A stretch of DNA of 64,000 nucleotides from Butyrivibrio hungatei NK4A153. Lineage in GTDB: Bacteria; Bacillota; Clostridia; Lachnospirales; Lachnospiraceae. Where the stretch lies: the NCBI RefSeq assembly GCF_000424465.1, contig NZ_KE384194.1, positions 77,145-141,144 on the forward strand. The letters run 5' to 3'. Made by a program: the position numbers and the translations under genes. The notes below the pieces were generated by a model. The model saw nothing but the letters and a program-made list of their open reading frames with translations. It ran no database searches and was not told where the DNA came from. Below, one piece after another: positions 16,565 to 24,585 of the stretch; position 1 is the stretch's first letter; every line of letters starts with the position of its first letter.

Positions 16565-17515
16565 TTACTCTTTATCATCACGTGTTGTCTCTCGAATTAC
16601 ATACTGAGGATTCTTGTTCTGTGCAATATATGTCCTTCCGACATACTCTCCGACCATGCCGAGCATGAAAAGTATCATTCCACCGATAAACACTAACGCG
16701 GACATAAGAGCATAGTATCCTTTATAATTTGATGCATACGGATAAACAAATTTCAAAATAATCGTATAAATACCGAACAAAAATCCAAGTACGGACAAAA
16801 TAAATCCAACCATAGTCGCAAGTCTCAAAGGTTTAATACTAAACGCCGTGAACCCGTTTATCCACAGCATAAAGAGCTTTCCCAGATTATATCCGCTCTG
16901 TCCGACTTCTCTTTTTCTGTGATTAACGTCAACGTTTACAACATTGCTTGTCGTCCTAAGCACAAGTCCGATAACATAGGGAAAAGAGCTGTCATACTTT
17001 ATCATCTCATTAACAACAAATCTTCTTACTCCGAAATAGCTGGACACAAAGAGATCCTTTGGCTTTCCAAGCATAACTTCCGCCATCCACTCATTCATTG
17101 CCGTTCCGAAATTTCTGAAGCTGTTGTGCTGTTTGTGCGCATATCTCGCATATACGGCATCAGCGCCGTCTCTGAGCGCATTAAGGAGCTTAAATACTTC
17201 ACTTGCGGGAGTCTGACCGTCATCGTCAAGGCATATTACATAATCGCCCTGAGAAGCGTTGAGTCCCGCCATAAGAGCAGCATGCTGTCCGAAATTCTTG
17301 GCAAAATTTATTCCCGTAACAATGTCGGAATGCTTCTTTGCAATCTCACCTATCTTTCCCCATGTATTGTCGGGAGATCCGTCATTTACAAGCACGATCT
17401 CATAGATATACTCGTCGGAATCCTTCATTGTATCTACAATTTCATCCACAACCTCACTAAGAGTATTCTCAGATCTGTAGCAAGGGATTATGAAACTTAC
17501 TGATTTCTTCTGCAT
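16565..17515 (-). CDS. Polyprenyl-phosphate glycosyltransferase, GT2 family (GtrB/ArnC-like)
   Basis: A 316-residue GT2 enzyme with a GT-A domain (1-225) and two C-terminal membrane helices (about 230-255 and 268-292). SFIIPCYRSENTL begins the nucleotide-binding fold, LVNDGSPDNT and LDDDGQTP give the DxD-type metal site, and NFAKNFGQHAAL is the family block of GtrB, ArnC and DPM1. It would make undecaprenyl-phosphate-sugar at the inner face. A GtrA protein is encoded a few genes upstream, and several GT-C-like proteins are nearby to use the flipped donor. Confidence 0.85.
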   Translation of the reverse strand: MQKKSVSFIIPCYRSENTLSEVVDEIVDTMKDSDEYIYEIVLVNDGSPDNTWGKIGEIAKKHSDIVTGINFAKNFGQHAALMAGLNASQGDYVICLDDDGQTPASEVFKLLNALRDGADAVYARYAHKQHNSFRNFGTAMNEWMAEVMLGKPKDLFVSSYFGVRRFVVNEMIKYDSSFPYVIGLVLRTTSNVVNVDVNHRKREVGQSGYNLGKLFMLWINGFTAFSIKPLRLATMVGFILSVLGFLFGIYTIILKFVYPYASNYKGYYALMSALVFIGGMILFMLGMVGEYVGRTYIAQNKNPQYVIRETTRDDKE

Positions 17516-17555
17516 TCTTATCTAAAACCTTTCGACTTATGTGTGAAAACGCTGT

Positions 17556-18092
17556 TTATAACATTTTTTCCATAAGTATCATATCACTTTTTTGACCGTC
17601 ACTGCACTCAACCTGCGCAAGATCTTTTGTCTTTACAAATCCCGCATTTGAATAGCTCTTTATTGCAACTTCATTATAGGCAAATGCCTTAAGGAAAACT
17701 TTTTTAAGTCCTATGGTCTCTTTGGCATACGTAAGCGCAAGAACCGCGGTCTCATTGCCGTAGCCTTTGCTTATCGCGTCATCCTCACCGATAAATATGC
17801 CATATTCCGCAGATTTTTCTTCCTTGTCGATATCCCTAAAGTACACGCTTCCAACGGGTTTGTTGTCATTATCGTTCTCACAGATAATAAACTGCTCAAC
17901 AAGTCCCGTCATAATCTTTGTCTTAAACCAGTTTTCATGCAGTTCTTTTGTAAACACTTCTTTGAAAACGAAATTATTCCTGACTCTCTCGTTATTTCTC
18001 CACTTTACGATAAGATCTGTGTCTTCCAAGGTAATCTTTCTTAGAGATACCTTTTCTCCGCGGATTACAAAGCCCTGTGTTCCTCTTTCCAT
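17556..18092 (-). CDS. GNAT-family N-acetyltransferase (candidate sugar N-acetyltransferase)
   Basis: A 178-residue GNAT protein. SLRKITLEDTDLIVKWRN is the beta1-alpha1 start seen in PseH/RimJ-like enzymes, AEYGIFIGEDDAISKGYGNETA covers the beta4 strand and acetyl-CoA pyrophosphate loop, and YNEVAIKSYSNAGF is the classical C-terminal motif. Two substrates fit the locus: the 4-amino group of the WecE product two genes upstream (a WecD-like role giving dTDP-Fuc4NAc), or the 4-amino group of a pseudaminate precursor (a PseH-like role). Sequence alone does not decide. GGAG lies about eight bases before the ATG, and the gene starts two bases after the preceding stop. Confidence 0.72.
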   Translation of the reverse strand: MERGTQGFVIRGEKVSLRKITLEDTDLIVKWRNNERVRNNFVFKEVFTKELHENWFKTKIMTGLVEQFIICENDNDNKPVGSVYFRDIDKEEKSAEYGIFIGEDDAISKGYGNETAVLALTYAKETIGLKKVFLKAFAYNEVAIKSYSNAGFVKTKDLAQVECSDGQKSDMILMEKML

Positions 18093-18094
18093 AA

Positions 18095-19879
18095 TTATTT
18101 CTCCCTGACCGAGTATATTGCAAAAGCATCATCTATAATTGTCTCGCGGTCAACCGTAACCTCTATGCCTTTATCTCTGTAATAATCAATTATCCAGTCA
18201 ATTCCGTCTTCATCCGACTGTGTCTGGACCATATATGCATTTTGTGCCAAAAGTCCCGACTGCATATCGCTGTAGCCGGCTCTTGAAAGCTTCTTCACCG
18301 TAAGAGGACTCTTTACTCCCCATCCTCCCATCAAATCATGGTTTGCGTAGTCATTATTAACTCTGTCAAAAAGCTTCTCCGAAAATGTAGCCTCGCCTTC
18401 TTCCATATCATTTTCGCATGAAATGGATGTATACACATCAATAAAATAAAAATTGTCACTATTTTCGGCAAAGTAGTCATAAAGCGCATCATAGTGCTTT
18501 CGCATAAGCTCCCTTGCATGAAGTTCCGAATCGATCACCTTTTTCTGATTGGGAACAAATAAAAGAGAAATCATCATAATTACGAATACTATCTTGTACG
18601 GCAAAACGCTGCTCTTACCCGCACGTCTTAAGAGAATCGCAAACAGCACCAGTATCTCTATAAGATAAAGCGGGTGTGTGATCCTTATAGGCACTCTGCG
18701 TCCCATTATGATATAAATCCACAGAGTTGTCCTGCACATAAACAACAGCACAAGCGCACCGATCACGCGGAGAGTTTCCTTTTTGCTGCTGTCCTGTCTT
18801 GGAAACATGTAGGAAATAAGAACTCCGAGGTAAAGTATTATCACTATCAGATTCCAAGGACAATAATTCTCCGAATCCATCTCATAGCTCTGCGGCATAC
18901 TGAAATTATGAAGTCCGTATATATACTTGGAAAATGCAGCCTTCAATCGCTGAGCAAAAGGCTCCTCATCGGATCTTAACTTATCTGCATACTCCGCAAC
19001 TTCGTTTAATACCTTTGCATCTATCTCATCGTCCAAACCAATATTATAGTTTTCAAACGTGATCAGCTCATACTCACTCTTATCAATGCCAATACTGTCG
19101 TAAAACTCCTTATTTGCCTCATATTCAGGAACGTACTGAAAATCATACAATTGCGTTCTTGCATCAAAAATGTCGTTATATTCCTTCCACTCGGGCAACG
19201 AAAACGCAAATTTATGTATGCCCATTGCAACCGCAAGTGCCGCAACGATAACGCCAAACAGCTTAAGGCAGTCCAAAAACTCTTCTTTGTTCATATTCAG
19301 CATCCATCTTATAAAGATGGCCACACATACCATGGGAAGCGTTAAAAGAAGCATTTCAGACCTTAAAAGAAACGCTGTCAGAATAAGCCAGAAAGCAATG
19401 CCAAAGTTTTTATCAACTTCTTTTTCATGCGTAAAAATAAGAAATGCCGCAGTCGCAGACAAAAGGCCGCATGTAAATGTATATTGAACAAAAAGAAAAT
19501 GTGCGCCTATCACTCCAATTGAGAAAAACAGCACAAACAACGTCACCAGGATCTTATGCTTAAGTTTCGGGCATACCTGAAGCGCTTTGTAGGAGATAAG
19601 AAACACGCACATATACTGACAAATGCACAAAAAAATGCCATACCAGTCAAAGCCTCTTACCACTCTGTAGAACATCGAGATAAAAGCGCTTATCGGATAC
19701 AGCATTTGTATATTGTGAGCTTCGGGAGCACCCGTATATGCTCCCGAAAGCATGTCCTTCATCAGAACATCATCATTTAGATCAAAATAGTAATCTCCGA
19801 TAAATCCCATGAAAAGAACTGCAATAAGTATCAAAACCAAAGAAATTATAAAATTGGGTGTATTTTTAGTTTTTTTCAT
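18095..19879 (-). CDS. Polytopic membrane protein of unknown function (GT-C-like topology)
   Basis: A 594-residue protein with an N-terminal helix, an outer loop containing YYFDLNDDVLMKDMLSGAY, about ten further helices, and a hydrophilic C-terminal part (about 450-594). The early loop with clustered Asp residues and the large terminal extracytoplasmic domain are the general plan of GT-C glycosyltransferases, but I do not recognise a named family. CGGAG lies six bases before the ATG. It sits between the WecE-like aminotransferase and the GNAT. It may transfer a sugar on the outer face. Confidence 0.6.
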   Translation of the reverse strand: MKKTKNTPNFIISLVLILIAVLFMGFIGDYYFDLNDDVLMKDMLSGAYTGAPEAHNIQMLYPISAFISMFYRVVRGFDWYGIFLCICQYMCVFLISYKALQVCPKLKHKILVTLFVLFFSIGVIGAHFLFVQYTFTCGLLSATAAFLIFTHEKEVDKNFGIAFWLILTAFLLRSEMLLLTLPMVCVAIFIRWMLNMNKEEFLDCLKLFGVIVAALAVAMGIHKFAFSLPEWKEYNDIFDARTQLYDFQYVPEYEANKEFYDSIGIDKSEYELITFENYNIGLDDEIDAKVLNEVAEYADKLRSDEEPFAQRLKAAFSKYIYGLHNFSMPQSYEMDSENYCPWNLIVIILYLGVLISYMFPRQDSSKKETLRVIGALVLLFMCRTTLWIYIIMGRRVPIRITHPLYLIEILVLFAILLRRAGKSSVLPYKIVFVIMMISLLFVPNQKKVIDSELHARELMRKHYDALYDYFAENSDNFYFIDVYTSISCENDMEEGEATFSEKLFDRVNNDYANHDLMGGWGVKSPLTVKKLSRAGYSDMQSGLLAQNAYMVQTQSDEDGIDWIIDYYRDKGIEVTVDRETIIDDAFAIYSVREK

Positions 19880-19897
19880 ACCGGGCTCCGTTTTTTA

Positions 19898-21034
19898 TCA
19901 GTTAAATTTGTAATACTCCTTAACCCTTGCAATAACTTCTTCCTGATCGTTTTCTGATAATTTGTAGTACATGGGAAGGCGGAGAAGTCTCTCACTCTCC
20001 TTGGTTGTATATTTGTCCTCTCCACTAAATACACTGTACTTAACTCCTGCTTTTGAGGAATGAAGAGGAACATAATGAGAAGCGGGAAGTATATCGTTGG
20101 ACATAAGATATCCGATAAGTCCCTTTCTCTCTTCAAAATCTTTACACTTAATATAGAACATGTGCGCATTATGAACACACTCTTCCGGAATATAAGGAAG
20201 CTCTATAAGCCCTTTTTCTGCAAGGGGTGTAAGTTCCTCATAATATCTGTTCCAGCTCTTTAATCTGTCGTTGTTGATCTCATCCGCCATGTTGAGCTGC
20301 GCATAAAGATATGCAGCGTTCATGTCACTCGGAAGGAATGATGATCCGGGCATTATCCAGCTGTATTTGTCAACTTTACCAAGCTTGTAGAGAGTACGGT
20401 TTGTTCCTTTCTCTCTGATGATGATGGCATCGTCAACATACTTCTCATCTCTTAAAAGAAGTGCTCCGCCTTCGCCCATGCTGTAATTTTTAGTCTCATG
20501 GAAACTGTAGTTACCGAAATCACCGATTGCGCCAAGTGCTTTTCCCTTGTATGTAGACATTACGCCCTGGGCAGCATCTTCAATAACAAGAAGGTTGTGT
20601 CTCTTAGCGATATCCATGATGGTATCCATCTCACATCCGACACCCGCGTAATGCACAGGTACGATGGCTCTTGTCTTAGGTGTTATTGCCTGCTCGATAA
20701 GCTTCTCATCAATATTCATGGTATCGGGCCTGATATCAACGAATACGACCTTAGCTCCTCTAAGAACAAATGCATTTGCAGTTGAAACAAATGTGTAAGA
20801 AGGCATGATAACTTCATCGCCCTCTTTTATTCCCGCAAGAATTGCAGCCATCTCGGTTGCATGTGTGCATGATGTGGTAAGAAGTGCTTTTGAAACGCCC
20901 GTCTTTTTCTCAATCCACTCATTATCGAGCTCTGTGTACTTACCGTCTCCGCAGATCTTCTGTGCTTCAACGCACTCTTTTATATATTCGAATTCTTTGC
21001 CCGTATAAGGGGGCACATTGAAATTTATACGCAT
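19898..21034 (-). CDS. wecE: dTDP-4-amino-4,6-dideoxygalactose transaminase (WecE/RffA)
   Basis: A 378-residue DegT-family enzyme extremely close to enterobacterial WecE. Blocks such as GDEVIMPSYTFVSTANAFV, VFVDIRPDTMNIDE, VIEDAAQGVMSTYKG and GEDRYTTKESERLLRLP are nearly those of the Escherichia protein. The PLP lysine is Lys182 in SFHETKNYS. It transfers an amino group from glutamate to dTDP-4-keto-6-deoxyglucose, giving dTDP-4-amino-4,6-dideoxy-galactose. The dTDP-glucose synthase and dehydratase (RmlA/RmlB) are not in the window. The rmlD gene at 55.8 kb shows the cell has that pathway. A GNAT two genes downstream could acetylate the product to dTDP-Fuc4NAc. Confidence 0.92.
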   Translation of the reverse strand: MRINFNVPPYTGKEFEYIKECVEAQKICGDGKYTELDNEWIEKKTGVSKALLTTSCTHATEMAAILAGIKEGDEVIMPSYTFVSTANAFVLRGAKVVFVDIRPDTMNIDEKLIEQAITPKTRAIVPVHYAGVGCEMDTIMDIAKRHNLLVIEDAAQGVMSTYKGKALGAIGDFGNYSFHETKNYSMGEGGALLLRDEKYVDDAIIIREKGTNRTLYKLGKVDKYSWIMPGSSFLPSDMNAAYLYAQLNMADEINNDRLKSWNRYYEELTPLAEKGLIELPYIPEECVHNAHMFYIKCKDFEERKGLIGYLMSNDILPASHYVPLHSSKAGVKYSVFSGEDKYTTKESERLLRLPMYYKLSENDQEEVIARVKEYYKFN

Positions 21035-21066
21035 AGCATGTAACCTTCTTTCCCCAGTCCTTGTCC

Positions 21067-21564
21067 TTAATCCTTCTTTTCAAGAAAGATTTTTCTTGTT
21101 ATGAAATTATAAACCATTACAATTGCAGTGGCAAAAATCTTTGATATGGTATACATAAGATTATGTCCCACATGTGCGTTCAGCCATGCAATATTTTTGT
21201 AGAAGTAGCTTACTCCGAGATAGATGATAGCACTGTTTATTCCCATGCCGATAAGAGAAAGAATGACAAAAGCTACAAATTCTGCTTTTCTGTCAAGATC
21301 TTCTTTTCTTTCAAATACAAACTTAAAGCTTAGAACATAATTTGCAATAACAGATACTATAAAGCCAAGTGCAGATCCGATAAGAGATGCCACCTCGAAG
21401 CTGTCCTTACCGAATATTGCAACAATAATGTTCATTGCAATAAGCCCTACAAGATAATCAATAAAAAAGCACACAACTCCTACTATTCCAAATTTGAATA
21501 TCTGATAAAGAAGCTTATGTCCCTCAAGCCACTTTCCCAATGCAGATTCATTAAAACCGTCCAT
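21067..21564 (-). CDS. GtrA-family membrane protein
   Basis: A 165-residue protein with four transmembrane helices. FGIVGVVCFFIDYLVG is the first helix, ANYVLSFKFVF ends the second, and the C-terminal YNFITRKIFLEKK is the classical GtrA ending. GtrA proteins are thought to help flip or present undecaprenyl-phosphate sugars made by GtrB-type enzymes, one of which is encoded at 16.6-17.5 kb. An in-frame ATG at 21582 lies inside the upstream gene. GAGG six bases before the ATG at 21564 decides the shorter start. Confidence 0.85.
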   Translation of the reverse strand: MDGFNESALGKWLEGHKLLYQIFKFGIVGVVCFFIDYLVGLIAMNIIVAIFGKDSFEVASLIGSALGFIVSVIANYVLSFKFVFERKEDLDRKAEFVAFVILSLIGMGINSAIIYLGVSYFYKNIAWLNAHVGHNLMYTISKIFATAIVMVYNFITRKIFLEKKD

Positions 21565-21565
21565 T

Positions 21566-23344
21566 TTATTCCTCACTTTCATTCTGAGCAGAATATACTA
21601 CGAAATTCTCACTCTCGAAGATTATATTATAATCATGTTTTTCGATATAGTCCAATAACATCTCGTTTTTGGCTTTAATATTGGGATTATCAAGCATGAC
21701 ATCGTCAAGCTTTCCCACTATCACAGCAGGCTTCGGATCATCTGACGCAATAAGCTTATCAAGCGAGTCTCTGAAACTGTTGATTGAATAGCTGTCAAGG
21801 TCAGGCCAGGTCGTATCTATAGCAGGTTCCATATCAAAAATATACGAAAGCCCCGGAACATTGCCAAAGAGTAATGCCTTACCCTGTATAAGCCCATTAT
21901 CTTCAAGACAGGTCTTTAGTTCAGAAAGCGAATTGTAATTATCCTTTGTTGTCACAAGTCCGTTTGCTTTGGAAATATCAGTAACCTTAGTGTCCAGATT
22001 TAATTCGGGTGTAGCCTCATTATGATCTGCAAAAGAAAATCTTGCATGGAAAATCGCTCCCTGCACCAGAAGCACAACAATAACTCCCGTTATCATCGCC
22101 TGCCATGCAAAATTCCACTCATTATCCACAAACCTCTGCATAAATCTTTGTATTATCCACAATCCAATCGGCGCAACGAGGAAAAGGCAGTTTACAAGCG
22201 GCATTGTTCGATTATTACTTCCGATCGGCAGAATAATTATCAACATAAGAGCCGCACACGAAAGCGTTCTTTCTTCATTCCCACCCTTAAGAAATCCACA
22301 TGCTCCCGCGATCGTAACGATAACGATTATTATCAAAAGCATCATTGCCGCCTGGAACATTGATTCATAGTAATAATAGTTTCTTGAGAATACATCTTTT
22401 TTTACATAGTACACAGCAAGTAAAAGAAGCCCTGCCACGTATAAAGCTTTTTTAAGTAATATATATTTCTCTTTTGCCACACGAAACATGATGATGCCTG
22501 CGATAAGGCACGGGATCATTATGAGCATGTTTCCAAGTGTATGCGTATATGCCTCAAAAATATCCGCAAGCATTCCACCCGACGAGTAATCGGTAGCTTC
22601 GCCGGTCATGGCAAAAAGCTTACCTATCGCATTTGGATATGTATCAAAGCCGTATATCAGCGAAATAAGAAGCAGCGGCACTCCAAAACCCGCAGCATAG
22701 CCCGCAATACAAACGCCTGTCTTTTTCGCGGCATCAGCAAACTTCTCTTTTGAAATAAACGAGTTGAACCACAGGATCAAAATGAGCATGCAGTCAAGAA
22801 TAGCCGGAAAGCGCATCAATATATTAAGACCAAGACACGCTCCTGCCGCAAACAGCAAAATGTTCTGTCTTTCTTTTGAAAAAATACCAAGGAGAAGAAA
22901 AAGAGTCCCCAGCGTCACCATAAGATACGGGAGATAATGGTACAGGATCACTCTCGGCGCCCAGCAAAGGCTTTCAGCGATGAGTTCCCCGACAAATATC
23001 ATCCATCCCGGCATCCACCTCTGAAGCAAATAGTATGACACAAGCGCCATCGCACTGATTATGAAAGTGCAATAGACAGAAAATCCAAGCATGGTTCCGG
23101 CGCCCGGAAATTTCATGATGATACTTCCGACAAGATTTGAAAGAAATGTTGAAAAGAGCCACATCGGATCAACACTTCTCATAAACTCATAATTTCCCAG
23201 GTTGTACGTGGTATCAACAATATCAAGTCCCCTGGTTATACCAAAAAAGGGATATAACAACAATACCACCGGAAAGAAATATCTTTCCAGCGGCTGCCTA
23301 AATCCCTTTAATTTCATAAAATAGCTTCTGATATCATTTAACAT
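21566..23344 (-). CDS. Polytopic membrane protein of unknown function (GT-C-like)
   Basis: A 592-residue protein with about twelve hydrophobic helices and a soluble C-terminal domain (about 440-592). The first outer loop contains GITRGLDIVDTTYNLGNYEF, where an acidic residue close to the first helix is reminiscent of GT-C enzymes. Later comes LNILMRFPAILDCM. I do not recognise a characterised family. The gene overlaps the end of the upstream acyltransferase gene by 7 bases and is followed directly by the GtrA gene, so a role in outer-face glycosylation with a polyprenyl-phosphate sugar is plausible. Confidence 0.6.
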   Translation of the reverse strand: MLNDIRSYFMKLKGFRQPLERYFFPVVLLLYPFFGITRGLDIVDTTYNLGNYEFMRSVDPMWLFSTFLSNLVGSIIMKFPGAGTMLGFSVYCTFIISAMALVSYYLLQRWMPGWMIFVGELIAESLCWAPRVILYHYLPYLMVTLGTLFLLLGIFSKERQNILLFAAGACLGLNILMRFPAILDCMLILILWFNSFISKEKFADAAKKTGVCIAGYAAGFGVPLLLISLIYGFDTYPNAIGKLFAMTGEATDYSSGGMLADIFEAYTHTLGNMLIMIPCLIAGIIMFRVAKEKYILLKKALYVAGLLLLAVYYVKKDVFSRNYYYYESMFQAAMMLLIIIVIVTIAGACGFLKGGNEERTLSCAALMLIIILPIGSNNRTMPLVNCLFLVAPIGLWIIQRFMQRFVDNEWNFAWQAMITGVIVVLLVQGAIFHARFSFADHNEATPELNLDTKVTDISKANGLVTTKDNYNSLSELKTCLEDNGLIQGKALLFGNVPGLSYIFDMEPAIDTTWPDLDSYSINSFRDSLDKLIASDDPKPAVIVGKLDDVMLDNPNIKAKNEMLLDYIEKHDYNIIFESENFVVYSAQNESEE

Positions 23345-24516
23345 AAGTCATCATCCACACGTTTTATCAGTCTGAATAAACCTGTATCACCAAGCACTCT
23401 TCCGATGAAATTGAAAATATATTTTCTGATCCAGTCCACAAAGATTCCCGCGAAGAACACCATAAGAACAGAAATAACCAGATGAATAAAGAATGTAAGA
23501 ACATTATCAAGCGGAGTCTCTCCGATAATCTGCTCTATCCACTCAACCCATCTGTCCGCAATCTCAAAGTGCATGTGAAGAAGATACACGCCAAGAGTAT
23601 ATGGCGCTATTATCCTGATCACCTCGGCAAAAAGATTTTCTTTTAACCGCATAAATCTAAAGACTGAAAACAGTCCAAGTGCTCCGGTAAGGGCAAAAAA
23701 GAAATTGTAGTGGCAAGGAACTCCCGCATAATATTGGAATTTGCCTTTATATATATAATCGCCTATTTCCTCAGAATAAATTCTTGTAGTCGTATCAAAA
23801 TTGATCTTATAAAAAATAAAGCCGATCGCAGCTATAACAATAACCGATACAAGATAAACGAGCGCACTTCTCTTTGCATCGCGAAAAAGGACAACATTAT
23901 ATTTTCTGATATATGCCGCGATAAGGTACAGGCAAATGAACCATCCGAAGTCATATCCCATTCTGTCAGTGCCAAACTTTGCGGGAACAATGCTCTTGAT
24001 AAAACAGAACCACGTAAGAAGTCCTATTATGACTGTCTTAAGCTGTTTTCTCTTAAGAGTATTTACCGCTGCATTCATAACAGGCGCCAGCACATACATG
24101 ATCACATACGCCGTCACAAACCAGTAATGCTCGCTAGATATCGGGAAAAGATATCTCAAAGCTCTGTCAAGCTTATCTTCAGGCTTAACAGAATATGCTC
24201 CGACAAACATCATTGCGCCTGAAATAAGAAGTGTATAGAAATAAACCTGCAAAATAAGGAGTAATATCTTACTGAATTTCACCTTCGAAGAAGACAGATA
24301 GTATCCACTGATAAGCACATAGACATTAACCCCCGTGATGGCAATGGCTTCAAGTATCGTTGCAAAAATCTGCACACTAGAAGCAGGCTCTCCAAGTTCA
24401 AGCAGTGCTTTTGACTGATTATTAAAATGGAGAGTTATGATCATAAGCATTGCTACGATTCTGAGAAGTTCGATATTCGCATCCCTCTTTTTTTTCGTAA
24501 TACTCTGACTGTCCAT
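23338..24516 (-). CDS. Acyltransferase family 3 membrane protein (O-acetyltransferase-like)
   Basis: A 392-residue protein with about ten membrane helices. NIELLRIVAMLMIITLHF at about 15-32 carries the family's conserved Arg and His. NVYVLISGYYLSSSKVKF follows, and FVTAYVIMYVLAPVMN is a later conserved segment. Members move acyl groups, usually acetyl, across the membrane onto sugar hydroxyls of surface glycans. GGAGG lies four bases before the ATG at 24516. It follows the ABC flippase gene, with a small possible leader ORF in between. The modified sugar is unknown. Confidence 0.85.
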   Translation of the reverse strand: MDSQSITKKKRDANIELLRIVAMLMIITLHFNNQSKALLELGEPASSVQIFATILEAIAITGVNVYVLISGYYLSSSKVKFSKILLLILQVYFYTLLISGAMMFVGAYSVKPEDKLDRALRYLFPISSEHYWFVTAYVIMYVLAPVMNAAVNTLKRKQLKTVIIGLLTWFCFIKSIVPAKFGTDRMGYDFGWFICLYLIAAYIRKYNVVLFRDAKRSALVYLVSVIVIAAIGFIFYKINFDTTTRIYSEEIGDYIYKGKFQYYAGVPCHYNFFFALTGALGLFSVFRFMRLKENLFAEVIRIIAPYTLGVYLLHMHFEIADRWVEWIEQIIGETPLDNVLTFFIHLVISVLMVFFAGIFVDWIRKYIFNFIGRVLGDTGLFRLIKRVDDDLC

Positions 24517-24527
24517 TGCACCTCCGT

Positions 24528-24554
24528 TTATATTTCCATAGTCAAACCGGTCAT
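24528..24554 (-). other. Possible 8-codon leader ORF before the acyltransferase gene
   Basis: An ATG at 24554 preceded by GGAG at a seven-base spacing opens a frame reading MTGLTMEI and a TAA stop, ending 11 bases before the acyltransferase ATG. It lies in a 69-base gap and could simply keep ribosomes on the message. There is no conservation evidence, so it may be chance. Confidence 0.2.
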
Positions 24555-24585
24555 ATTACTGCTCCTGTCGATTGCTAATTTGCCT

